From Gammaproteobacteria bacterium (GTDB taxonomy: Bacteria > Pseudomonadota > Gammaproteobacteria > Steroidobacterales > Steroidobacteraceae): a stretch of DNA of 24,721 nucleotides. Positions 8,268 to 15,720 of the stretch are shown one piece after another. The notes under the pieces were generated by a model that was not told the origin of the DNA, ran no database searches, and worked only from the letters and a program-made list of their open reading frames with translations. Made by a program: the position numbers and the translations under genes. Every line of letters begins with the position of its first letter. The first letter of the stretch is position 1. The DNA is taken from assembly GCA_020846815.1 (NCBI GenBank), contig JADLDF010000419.1:1-24721 (forward strand), in the 5' to 3' direction.

Positions 8268-8424
8268 AATTCCGGTGCCTCGTTCGGCCGTGGCGCGCTG
8301 CCACGGGTCCCCGCGCCACGACGGCGGGGCTCAACCGGATATCGGATTGCGGACGCCGGGCTGTAGCGGTCCGTCCGCGGCCGCGGCGGGAATCGGTGAT
8401 GCGTCACAGGCCGGGCAGGGCATT

Positions 8425-8448
8425 GCCGCCGCCGTCCGTGGCGGCGGC
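8425..8448 (-). terminator. GC hairpin after the cytochrome c gene
   Basis: A perfect 9-bp inverted repeat (GCCGCCGCC / GGCGGCGGC, loop of 6) starts 5 nt past the stop of the cytochrome c gene on the minus strand. There is no T-run after it, so intrinsic termination is uncertain; mRNA 3'-end protection or Rho-aided release is equally possible. Confidence 0.4.
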
Positions 8449-8453
8449 TTCGT

Positions 8454-9032
8454 TCAGCGTGCGGCCACGGTACCGACCGGCATCTGCGGCACGAAGTCGA
8501 TGACCGGAGTCGCCACGGGCGCGCCGGGAGCCGCCGCCGCCGGAGTGGCCTCGCCGGCCGGACCGAGCGAGCGAATGTAGCGGTACAGGTCGCGCAGGTC
8601 AGCGTCGCTCATGTCGCGCAGCGCGAACCATGGCATCGGCGGCAGCCGCTGTGCGCGGGCGAACGGCAGCCACTGTTCCTCGGTCAGCGGTTGCAGGGAG
8701 CGGCGCAGGTTCGCGGGGTAGGAGACGCCCCAGGGACCGCGGAAGCCGACCGGCACGCCGGTCAGCCAGGCCGACTCCTCGACCTCGCCGCTGCGCTCGG
8801 CATAGCCGGCGGTATGGCAGTCGTTGCAGCCGGTGATCTGCACCAGATAACGGCCGCGGGCGATCGAGGCTGCCGCGGTGTCGCGGGCGGTGGCGACGGC
8901 CGGCGCAGATACCGCGTCCGCCGCGGCTGCCGGCCGGGCGGCAGCCACGGGTCGCGACGCCGACGCGGCGAGCGCGGCGAAACCGAGGGTCGAGATCACG
9001 ATCGCGCCGGAGGCGGAGATCCACTTGCGCAT
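8454..9032 (-). CDS. Monohaem cytochrome c
   Basis: This 192-residue secreted protein has a signal peptide (MRKWISASGAIVISTLGFAA...) and a long Ala-rich linker, then one haem-binding motif CNDCH (Cys69, Cys72, His73). Met133 in LPPMPWF is the likely sixth ligand. The remaining helix LRDLYRYIRSLGP is the typical C-terminal helix of class I and alcohol-dehydrogenase-type cytochromes c. It would act as a periplasmic electron carrier. The ATG at 9032 is preceded by GGGGAG, a good ribosome-binding site. No partner dehydrogenase is adjacent, so its redox partner is unknown. The C-terminal tail (about 30 residues, Ala/Pro-rich) continues beyond the haem domain. Confidence 0.88.
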   Translation of the reverse strand: MRKWISASGAIVISTLGFAALAASASRPVAAARPAAAADAVSAPAVATARDTAAASIARGRYLVQITGCNDCHTAGYAERSGEVEESAWLTGVPVGFRGPWGVSYPANLRRSLQPLTEEQWLPFARAQRLPPMPWFALRDMSDADLRDLYRYIRSLGPAGEATPAAAAPGAPVATPVIDFVPQMPVGTVAAR

Positions 9033-9104
9033 GCTGGGCTCCCCGGGACGAAGTCCCGTCAAAGGTCGGTGAGTGGCGTGGACGCGAGGTCCGATGGCGC
9101 GCAT

Positions 9105-9140
9105 CTTCGGGCGACGCGCGGTTCGCGACATCGCCCGAAG
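9105..9140 (-). terminator. Strong hairpin downstream of the LuxR/LAL gene
   Basis: A perfect 10-bp inverted repeat (CTTCGGGCGA / TCGCCCGAAG) surrounds a 16-nt loop that holds a further CGCG/CGCG pair. It begins 7 nt after the regulator's stop (9148-9150) and lies upstream of the cytochrome c gene. It lacks a T-run, so it may be a terminator, or an operator for the cytochrome promoter. Confidence 0.45.
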
Positions 9141-9147
9141 GAGCCAT

Positions 9148-11976
9148 TCACCGCGGTGGCGGAGAGCCACACGCGCCGGGCGGGGCGCGCCGGAAGAGGT
9201 CGGCCGCCTGGCCGCGCGAGTCGCACTCGAGCTTGTCGAGGATGTTGCAGAGATGGCGCTTGATGGTGTGCAGGCTCAGCGCAAGATCGCGCGCGATGTG
9301 CTTGTTGCCGTCGCCGGCGGCGACCCGCTCGAGGACCTCGAGCTCGCGCGACGTCAGCCGCTGCAGCAGCGCGACCTGTCGGTCGCGTACGGCGACCGGC
9401 GCGACCCGGGGCTCGCGCGCCGTGCCGCGCCCGGCCGTGGCCACGACCGCGGTCGTGGCGGACGCCGCGGTCGCGGGACGCGGCTGCCACCAGGCGTCCA
9501 GCACGCGTCGCAGCGCCTGCAGCGCTGCGCTGCGCTGCAGCGGCTGCGGCACGACCTCCGACAGCAGCGCGTCGACGTGCCGGCGTGAGTCCAGCAGCAG
9601 GATGCCGTAGGCGCGATGGCGCGCGATCTCGGCGAGCACCGGCTCGAAGGCCTGCCAGGCCGCCGTGCGATCGCCCCGACACGACAGTGCCCAGGCGAGG
9701 CCGACGCGCGGATCGCAGTAGATCGCCGGCATCCGCTGACGGTGGTAGCGCGCGCAGGCGTGGCCGAGCACCTCGATCGCCGCCGTCCAGTCGCCGTCGG
9801 CGAGCGCGGCCTGGCCACGGGCCACCTGCGCGGCGAGCTCGACGAACGGCCACTCCTCGGGGCGCCGTGGCTCGAGCAGCGCCGGCAGGTACTCGCGCCA
9901 GGCGTCGAGCTCGCCCGTGATCCAGTGGAAGCGCGCCGCGGCGTGCCGGTAGGCGCGGCCCCAGGCGGCGCGGTGCCGGGCCACTTCGGGTGCTTCGAGG
10001 CCGCGGATGTGCATGCGCGCGAGCTCGCCGGCCGCGGCCGTGTCGCCGCTGGCGGCGAGCAGCATGCAGCGCAGCTGCCCGATGCGCTCGGCCATGAGCC
10101 GTATGCCGCCGAACCGCTGATAGAGACTCTCGGCCCGTGCGAGCGCCGCCTCGGCACCGGCGCGGTCGCCGTGCCACAGGCGCGTCCAGCCGTCGATCGC
10201 ATGGTGCGCGAGGTGCCAGGGCGCACCGGCCGCGCCGCGGATCGCATCGGCCAGGGTGACGAAGCGCTCGAAGCGCGCCGCCACGCCGGGAATGCCGACC
10301 AGCATGCAGTGCACGCCGCCCGCGGTCAGCGGGCAGACCCGCACCGGATCGCGCTCGACGTTGCGGATGAAGATTTCGAGCTGCTCGACGATGGCCGCGG
10401 TGTCGCCGTCCGGCGCTTCGCACCACGCGCGCTGCAGGCCCAGCGCGGCCCGGCCGCGCGCATCGAGCGGCAGTCGCGCGACCTCTTCGAGCATCGCGCG
10501 CGCCTCTTCCCGCTCGCCGGAGGAAGCGAGCGCGTCGACGAGCTGGAAGCCGGCGCTGATGCGTCGCGGCAGCTGCTCGGCCCGGTCCATGCCGCGCACC
10601 GCGGTGCGCAGGCCTCGCCGCGCGCGTTCCCAGTCCCAGCGCAGCCAGCCGCAGAAGCCGTCGAGATAGGCCGCTTCGGCGCTGCCGGCGCGCACGGCCC
10701 GGGGCAGCTGCTCGAGCCAGCGCTCCACCGTGGTCACGGCGCCCTGGGCGAGCAGCTCGTCGCCGCAGCGCGCGAGCAGGGTGAGCGCCTCGTCCCAGAG
10801 GCCGGCGCGCAGACAGTGCTGGATCGCGCGCGTCGGCTGGCGCTCGGCGCGGGCCGCGGCCGCATGCAGCGCCGGCCCGGCGCCGGGCTCGCGCCGCTCG
10901 AGCTCGGCGAGCAGGAATTCGCGGAACAGGTCGTGATAGCGCAGCACCGGCAGGTACTCGTCGACCGCGGTCACGAACAGGTTGCCGCGCAGCAGCGCGG
11001 ACAGCAGTGCTGCGGCATCGTCCGCGCCCGACACGGCGCGGCAGGTCGCGGGTTCCAGCTCCTCGAGGATCGCGCAGCGCGTGACGAAGCGCTGCAGGTC
11101 CTGCGGCAGCTGCGCGAGGATCTCGCGCGCGAGATAGCCGAACAGGCGTGGGTCGGCGCTGCTGCCCCGCGGCTGTTCGGCCATCTCGGCGTCCTCTGCC
11201 GGTGCGGCGGCCGCGCCTCCGTCCGCGGCCGACTGCAGCAGCATCGACAGACCGACGGCCCAGCCGGCGGAGCGTGCCAGTGCCGCGCTCACCACGGTGG
11301 CATCGGGGCCCGGCGCGCCGCGTGGCGCCTTGGCGCCGGCCAGGGCGAGCGCCTCGTGCGCGTCGAAGCGCAGCATGTCGAGCGCGAACTCGCCGAGCTC
11401 GCCGTGGGCCTGCCAGCGCTCGAGCGGCAGCGGTGGGCGCGTGCGGCTGCCGAGCACCACGGCGACGTGTTCCGGCAGGCGCTCGAGCAGCGACTCCAGC
11501 AGCCGGTACACGCCGGAATCCGTGAGGCGGTGCAGGTCGTCGAGGATCAGCGCCAGCGGCGTCTGCTCGGCCGTACACAGCGCGTTGACCAGCGCCGCGA
11601 CCGCCGCGCGGCTGCGCGACGGATCCGAGTCGACGCCCGCGGCCAGACCGCGCGGGTCGACTTCCCAGGCGAGCTCGAGCTTTGCCACGGCCGTCACCAG
11701 CGCGGCATAGAAGCGGTTCGGGTCGTCATCGTCCGCATCGAGCGCGATCCACAGCACCGTGTGGGAGTCGCGCAGCGCCGCGGCGAGCTGCAGCAGCGCC
11801 GTGGTCTTGCCCGAGCCGCCGGGCGCGACCACGAGCGTCAGCGGATTCGCCGTGACCGAGTCGCGCAGCGCCTGCAGCACGCGGGCGCGCGTCACGGTGT
11901 CGCCGCGTTCGCGCGGGACGCGGAACTTGGTCAGCGGCGCGAGGCCGGCGCGTTCGAGATCGTGGATTGCCGCCAC
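9148..11976 (-). CDS. LuxR-family transcriptional regulator, MalT/LAL type
   Basis: This 942-residue ATP-dependent activator has an N-terminal STAND NTPase. Walker A is PGGSGKTT (residues 52-59) and Walker B LALILDDLH (141-149). A long helical TPR-like sensor region follows (about 400-850), and the protein ends with a LuxR helix-turn-helix (about 874-930: LTSRELEVLERVAAG, then NKHIARDLALSLHTIKRHL). Proteins of this class usually bind an inducer and ATP, oligomerise, and activate nearby genes. The GTG at 11976 is the only plausible start in front of the conserved opening LAPLTKFRVPR. A TACAAT box ends 6 nt before it and there is no ribosome-binding site, so the mRNA may be leaderless. Candidate targets are the cytochrome c gene downstream and the nitrilase-like gene upstream, both on the same strand. 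The inducer cannot be predicted. Confidence 0.9.
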   Translation of the reverse strand: MAAIHDLERAGLAPLTKFRVPRERGDTVTRARVLQALRDSVTANPLTLVVAPGGSGKTTALLQLAAALRDSHTVLWIALDADDDDPNRFYAALVTAVAKLELAWEVDPRGLAAGVDSDPSRSRAAVAALVNALCTAEQTPLALILDDLHRLTDSGVYRLLESLLERLPEHVAVVLGSRTRPPLPLERWQAHGELGEFALDMLRFDAHEALALAGAKAPRGAPGPDATVVSAALARSAGWAVGLSMLLQSAADGGAAAAPAEDAEMAEQPRGSSADPRLFGYLAREILAQLPQDLQRFVTRCAILEELEPATCRAVSGADDAAALLSALLRGNLFVTAVDEYLPVLRYHDLFREFLLAELERREPGAGPALHAAAARAERQPTRAIQHCLRAGLWDEALTLLARCGDELLAQGAVTTVERWLEQLPRAVRAGSAEAAYLDGFCGWLRWDWERARRGLRTAVRGMDRAEQLPRRISAGFQLVDALASSGEREEARAMLEEVARLPLDARGRAALGLQRAWCEAPDGDTAAIVEQLEIFIRNVERDPVRVCPLTAGGVHCMLVGIPGVAARFERFVTLADAIRGAAGAPWHLAHHAIDGWTRLWHGDRAGAEAALARAESLYQRFGGIRLMAERIGQLRCMLLAASGDTAAAGELARMHIRGLEAPEVARHRAAWGRAYRHAAARFHWITGELDAWREYLPALLEPRRPEEWPFVELAAQVARGQAALADGDWTAAIEVLGHACARYHRQRMPAIYCDPRVGLAWALSCRGDRTAAWQAFEPVLAEIARHRAYGILLLDSRRHVDALLSEVVPQPLQRSAALQALRRVLDAWWQPRPATAASATTAVVATAGRGTAREPRVAPVAVRDRQVALLQRLTSRELEVLERVAAGDGNKHIARDLALSLHTIKRHLCNILDKLECDSRGQAADLFRRAPPGACGSPPPR

Positions 11977-11982
11977 CGCGCG

Positions 11983-11988
11983 ATTGTA
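11983..11988 (-). promoter_or_regulatory. -10-like box of the LAL regulator, possibly leaderless
   Basis: TACAAT on the minus strand matches a sigma70 -10 element and lies 6 nt before the GTG start. Transcription would begin at or within the start codon. No good -35 hexamer is visible (the position at 17-nt spacing reads ACGGTC). Confidence 0.35.
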
Positions 11989-12106
11989 GCCAAAGCTGCC
12001 GCACGGACCGTCGTTCGCTGCGCGTGCCGCCGCACGTACGGGCCCGCACGGAAATCCTGGGCTCCGTCTGCGACCGCCCGTCGATCGTCGCCGCGGGCTG
12101 CCGCGT

Positions 12107-13141
12107 TCACTTCCAGCGGCGCTTGTCGGCGAGATAGCGCGCCGAGTCGAAGCCGTCGCTCGGCTGGTAGGCCGAGAACAGGTTCGGCGGATAGGGTTCG
12201 ACGTACTGCGCATAGAGGTCGCGGTACAGCGCTGCGTGCACGTTCGGGATGCGGCGCTTGTCGCGGAACGCGCGGATCGGGATGCGCGCCAGCACCGGGC
12301 CTTCGTTCACGCTGTTGGCCTGGCCGAGCTGCTCGCCGTTGGGGCCGTAGATTGCGCTGCCGCCGGAGCGCACGTCCTCGAACGAGCCCGGGTTGTCGCG
12401 CGAGATCGACTGGTTGACGATCGCGGTGTACATGTTGTTGTAGCGCGCGTTGGCGCGGATGTCGTACTCGTCGAAGCCGCCGGTCGCGGTGCGCAGCATG
12501 ATCTCGCCGCCCTTGAGCGCGAACGCGCGGATGATCTCCGGCTCGAGCTGGGTCGAGGTCGTGCAGAGGTTGCCGACCGGCGTGCGCGTCACCGGCACGA
12601 CCTCGTCGCGGCCGTACTTCTCGACGTATTCGTCGAGCACGTCGTAGATCGTCGTCGTGAACACCTCGAAGCGGCCGAAAAGGCCCTTGATGTTGCGCGC
12701 CTTCCAGTGGCGGCCGACGATCGCGCCGCTCGGGTCGATGATCGTGGTGATCGACAGGATGTGGTTCGGCCAGTCCGGGTCCCTGGCATAGGAGCCGAAC
12801 ACCACGTAGCAGCCGTAGCGCTTGGCCCGCGCGCCGATCGCCTCGGTCTCGGGGCCGGGGATCTCGATCGCCACCTGCAGCAGCTCGGCGCGCTTCCAGC
12901 CGGCGTTGAAGCCGGTGAGCGGAAACTCGTGGAAGAAGACGATGTCCTTCGGCCCGAGCCAGCCGTTGGCCGCGTCGATCAGGCCGAGCATGTGATCGAG
13001 GTTGGCCTTGAGGGAGGCGTCGCGGTTCGAGACGTCGACCGCGCGCACGCGCGACTGCACGACGCAGAGGGAGATCTCGTCCTTGGCGAGCGGGACGCAG
13101 GCATAGGTGCCGTCGGGTCGGACGAGTGGTTCGCTGGACAT
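12107..13141 (-). CDS. Nitrilase-superfamily (carbon-nitrogen hydrolase) protein with atypical nucleophile site
   Basis: This 344-residue protein has the nitrilase alpha-beta-beta-alpha fold pattern. The catalytic Glu is Glu72 in FFHEFPLTGF and the Lys is Lys147 in GRHWKARN. The region that normally holds Cys, as CYDxxxPE, reads LCTTSTQLEPE (192-202). Cys193 lies eight residues before Pro201 rather than the usual six, and the canonical position is occupied by Thr195. The rest of the fold is well kept (RAFALKGGEIML, then GGSAIYGPNGEQLGQA). Either Cys193 is a shifted nucleophile, or this belongs to a nitrilase-related subgroup without the standard triad. I recall related proteins with the same opening (PLVRPDGTY...) that also lack the normal Cys. 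The substrate is unknown; the protein is cytosolic, with no signal peptide. Confidence 0.85.
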   Translation of the reverse strand: MSSEPLVRPDGTYACVPLAKDEISLCVVQSRVRAVDVSNRDASLKANLDHMLGLIDAANGWLGPKDIVFFHEFPLTGFNAGWKRAELLQVAIEIPGPETEAIGARAKRYGCYVVFGSYARDPDWPNHILSITTIIDPSGAIVGRHWKARNIKGLFGRFEVFTTTIYDVLDEYVEKYGRDEVVPVTRTPVGNLCTTSTQLEPEIIRAFALKGGEIMLRTATGGFDEYDIRANARYNNMYTAIVNQSISRDNPGSFEDVRSGGSAIYGPNGEQLGQANSVNEGPVLARIPIRAFRDKRRIPNVHAALYRDLYAQYVEPYPPNLFSAYQPSDGFDSARYLADKRRWK

Positions 13142-13210
13142 GGTGACCCCGTGTGGTTGCCGGAAGCGGTACGGGACAGCGCCGCTGCCGTCCCCGGGGC
13201 GATGATGCCG

Positions 13211-13274
13211 CGCCGCGCCGTGCGGGCAGAGGGCGGCTGCCGGCGCCGCCGCGTGGAGGACGCCGCGCCGTGCG
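13211..13274. repeat. 14-bp direct repeat in the divergent intergenic region
   Basis: CGCCGCGCCGTGCG occurs at 13211-13224 and again at 13261-13274, exactly 50 nt apart. It lies in the 240-nt space between the divergent nitrilase-like and small Cys-protein genes. It may be a pair of operator sites on the same helix face, but such GC-only words are common in this DNA. Confidence 0.3.
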
Positions 13275-13381
13275 AGCCGGAGCGCGGCGGAATCATCGGC
13301 TTCGGTGGGGTGGCGGACGCTAGGGCATCGTGCTTCGTAGTACCATGACGACGTTCGAGCGCCGACTCGGGAGACGATGCC

Positions 13382-13774
13382 ATGGCTGGATCCTGGTTGT
13401 CGCGGCTGCTGGGGCGCAACGCCGATCCGCCCGGTCGCGCACGGCGCACGCCACCGGCCGTGACACCGGCAGCCGATCCGGCCCGCCCGTCGACGACGTC
13501 GCGCACCAATCCCTACCAGGCCGTCAGCGTACTCGCGTGTCCACGGGCCTGCGCCGCCGCCGGCGAGGTGCAGGGGCAGCGCTTTCTCGCGCGCCAGGCG
13601 CCGCGCCTGCCGCTGCTCGGCTGCGACCGGCCCGCCTCCTGTCGCTGCCGTTTCGAGAAATTCACCGATCGCCGTACCGTGCAGCAGCGCTCGCCGTACA
13701 ACAGCCTGCATGGGCTGGGCTATGGTGGTGTCGAGAAGCGTCGCAACCGCGGTCGCCGCGGCAGCGACCGCTGA
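13382..13774 (+). CDS. Conserved small protein with Cys-containing motif, function unknown
   Basis: This 130-residue protein has no signal peptide or membrane segment. Its core (residues about 40-105) runs NPYQAVSVLACPRAC, then RFLARQAPRLPLLGC, DRPASCRCRF and a basic DRRTVQQRSP. The five cysteines in this core, particularly the C-x6-C-x-C cluster, suggest metal binding or redox sensitivity. I have a recollection of similar uncharacterised proteobacterial proteins with the pattern YrAVSi...AC...RFL...APxLPL..C....C.CrY..H.DRR, which supports it being a real gene; no function is known to me. The ribosome-binding site GGGAGA at 13369-13374 is well placed for the ATG. It is transcribed divergently from the nitrilase-like gene. 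Confidence 0.65.
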   Translation: MAGSWLSRLLGRNADPPGRARRTPPAVTPAADPARPSTTSRTNPYQAVSVLACPRACAAAGEVQGQRFLARQAPRLPLLGCDRPASCRCRFEKFTDRRTVQQRSPYNSLHGLGYGGVEKRRNRGRRGSDR

Positions 13775-13827
13775 GGCGGCCGCTCCCATTGCGGCTCTTG
13801 CGGATCGGGCGCCAGCGTGAACGAGCG

Positions 13828-14160
13828 TCAGGGAGCGAGGTCGGCGTCGGTGAGCAGCCGGCGCTTGCGGAACAGGGACATGAAGAACCGGCGCGCCGCC
13901 TTGCCGCGGGTCAGCCAGGCGACGCGCGCGCCGGCTTTCTGGTCGCGCAGGATGCCTTCGGCCAGGAACGGCGTCACCGTCTCGACACGGTCGGCGAGGA
14001 TGTCGTAGACGCGGCGGGTGCGCTCCCGCTCCCGCGGGGCGTTGCTGCTCACGTCGCGCTTCAGCAGATCGGTGAGCACGATGCCCGGGCTCAGGTAGCA
14101 GACCTTCACCGGACCGTCGCGCGTCTCGGCGAGCAGGGCCTCATTGAAATAGGTGAGCCC
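13828..14160 (-). pseudogene. Short-chain dehydrogenase A, C-terminal fragment
   Basis: The minus-strand frame encodes the last 110 or so residues of an SDR. It starts abruptly at GLTYFNEALLAE, the helix just after the catalytic YxxxK. It goes on through VKVCYLSPGIVLTDLL (the family's PG...T strand and loop) to a basic C-terminus (RRFFMSLFRKRR). The Rossmann motif, catalytic Ser, Tyr and Lys are all missing and there is no start codon near the break. In the plus direction, the DNA immediately past 14160 belongs to a second SDR of the same subfamily on the opposite strand. It is a gene remnant, or one side of an assembly join. Confidence 0.75.
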
Positions 14161-14676
14161 GAGATAGAGACGATGGTGCGCGGCAACGTCATCGGCTCGA
14201 TGAATGCCGCCCAGGTCGCGATCGCCGGCATGCAGCGCCAGGGCGGCGGCAAGCTCTACCTCACGCTCGGCGGCGGTGGCGCTTCCGGCCGCGTGGTTTC
14301 GGGCATGGCCGTCTATTCGACGACCAAGCGCGCGGTGAAGTATTTCGCCGACTCGCTCGTTCAGGAGCGACGCGAGGCCGGCGACGAGTCGATCCTGATC
14401 GGCACGATCAGCCCCGGGGTCAACATCACCGAAGGCATGCTGCGCGAGTTCGCCGCGCCTTCGCCCGAGGAACGGACGAAAGCGCGGCGACAGCTGAACT
14501 TCATCGGCGAGCACGTCGAGACCACGACACCGTGGATCGTCGAGCGTATCCTCGCCGACACCCGGCAGGGCAACGACATCACCTGGCTGACCACGGGTCG
14601 CCTGCTGGGCCGCGGCCTGTCGATGCTCTTCGGCAGCAAGCGCGACATCACTTCCCGCTACCGATTCGAGACCTGA
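14161..14676 (+). pseudogene. Short-chain dehydrogenase B, N-terminally truncated
   Basis: About 171 residues of an SDR remain. The frame opens at EIETMVRGNVIGSMNAAQVA (the N-x-x-G helix at mid-protein). It keeps the serine-region strand, the active-site YSTTK (in MAVYSTTKRAVKYF), the SPG loop (GTISPGVNITEGML) and a full C-terminus. The N-terminal 90 or so residues with the TGxxxGIG cofactor motif are lost. An internal ATG at 14173 exists but no ribosome-binding site serves it. The sequence is a paralogue of SDR A, with matching blocks VETxTPxxxExIL and WLTxGxxxxxxxSxLF. The propeller gene starts 3 nt after its stop, so the two were probably one operon. Confidence 0.78.
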
Positions 14677-14679
14677 ACC

Positions 14680-15633
14680 ATGAGCAGCTTCCAGCCCTGG
14701 ACCCGCGGCGACGTATTCGTCGCCGTCACCGATCTCGACGACCCGCGGGACGACCACGCGGGGCGCGGCCGCATCGTCCAGTACGGTGCCGACTTCGCGA
14801 AAAAGGGCGAGATCGCGCTCGCCGAGACCGGGCACCTGGTCGGCGGCCTGAAGTTCGACCGCGGCGGCGTGCTGTGGGCGTTCGACAGCCAGGACTTCGT
14901 CGTGCTGAACGTGCATCGCGACGGCCGCGTGGTGCGCCGCGGCGAGTTCGGCCCGCGGCCGTTCTCGCACGTCAATTTCATGCGCGACGGCTCGCTGCTG
15001 TTCGGCGAGCACGTCGTCGGTGCGACCATCAAGCCCGAGATCGCGGCGCGCATGCACACCACGATCGCGTTCATGCCCGGCACTTCGCGCTTCGGCGACG
15101 GCCACGTCTGGCGCTACCGGTCCGACGGCACGCTCGTGAAGGAATACGCGACCGCCGTGCACGGCGGCATGGGCGGTTTCCTCGGCGTGACCATGTCGGC
15201 ACTGTCGCCCGACGAGTCGACGCTGGTCTACTGCTCCGAGACCGGGCCGCGGCTGATGCGCTACGACCTGGTCGGCGACGCCCAGCTTCCGGACCTGCAG
15301 TCCTTCGCGCCGCCGTTCCCGCCCGGTCCGCCGCCGATGTTCTTCGGCATGGACTACGGCCCCGACGGCACGCTCTACGTGCTGCGCGGCGCGAGCATCC
15401 ACGTCGTGGATGCGCAGGGGCAGACGACGCGGCAGATTCCCCTCGAGGGCTTCGGCTGGGCGCTGCTCGACGTCGCGGCCGATGGGCGCAGCGCGCTGGT
15501 TGCGAGCTTCTTCTCCGGCGAAGTGGCGCGCATCGATCTGGCGAGCGGCACGAAGCTCGGTAGCCTGCAGACCGGCGCCGTCAAGGCGATCGCCGGCCTG
15601 GTCGAGTACCAGGGCGAGGGCGCCAAGGGCTGA
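14680..15633 (+). CDS. Six-bladed beta-propeller (SMP-30/gluconolactonase-like) protein
   Basis: This 317-residue protein is made of repeated blade-like units ending in G-x-L/V-W or D-G-x-L/V patterns: FDRGGVLWAFD, HVWRYRSDGTLVKEY, LSPDESTLVYCSETG, YGPDGTLYVLRGASIHVV and VAADGRSALVASFFSGEVARI. This repeat rhythm is that of SMP-30/gluconolactonase/NHL-type propellers. The metal ligands of true SMP-30 lactonases cannot be assigned with confidence, so it may be a lactonase or a binding protein. There is no signal peptide, so it should be cytosolic. It lies 3 nt after the stop of SDR B with GAACC before the ATG, so it was probably expressed with that dehydrogenase; a dehydrogenase plus lactonase-like pair would fit stepwise oxidation of a small alcohol or hydroxyketone, which is inference. 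Confidence 0.72.
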   Translation: MSSFQPWTRGDVFVAVTDLDDPRDDHAGRGRIVQYGADFAKKGEIALAETGHLVGGLKFDRGGVLWAFDSQDFVVLNVHRDGRVVRRGEFGPRPFSHVNFMRDGSLLFGEHVVGATIKPEIAARMHTTIAFMPGTSRFGDGHVWRYRSDGTLVKEYATAVHGGMGGFLGVTMSALSPDESTLVYCSETGPRLMRYDLVGDAQLPDLQSFAPPFPPGPPPMFFGMDYGPDGTLYVLRGASIHVVDAQGQTTRQIPLEGFGWALLDVAADGRSALVASFFSGEVARIDLASGTKLGSLQTGAVKAIAGLVEYQGEGAKG

Positions 15634-15720
15634 GCGCGGAGCGCCGCGCCGCGCGCCAGGGAGGGTGCGCCGGTAGTACAGTGCTCCCCCGGCGGCGAGG
15701 TTCGTCCGGAGGAGCATTGC

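Noticed and set aside
9616..12417. A 933-codon open frame on the plus strand
   Set aside because: It is antisense to the LAL regulator; its translation is Arg/Ala/His-rich with no family pattern, a common result of GC-rich third positions.
12236..13348. A 370-codon plus-strand open frame
   Set aside because: Antisense to the nitrilase-like gene, whose protein shows clear family motifs on the other strand.
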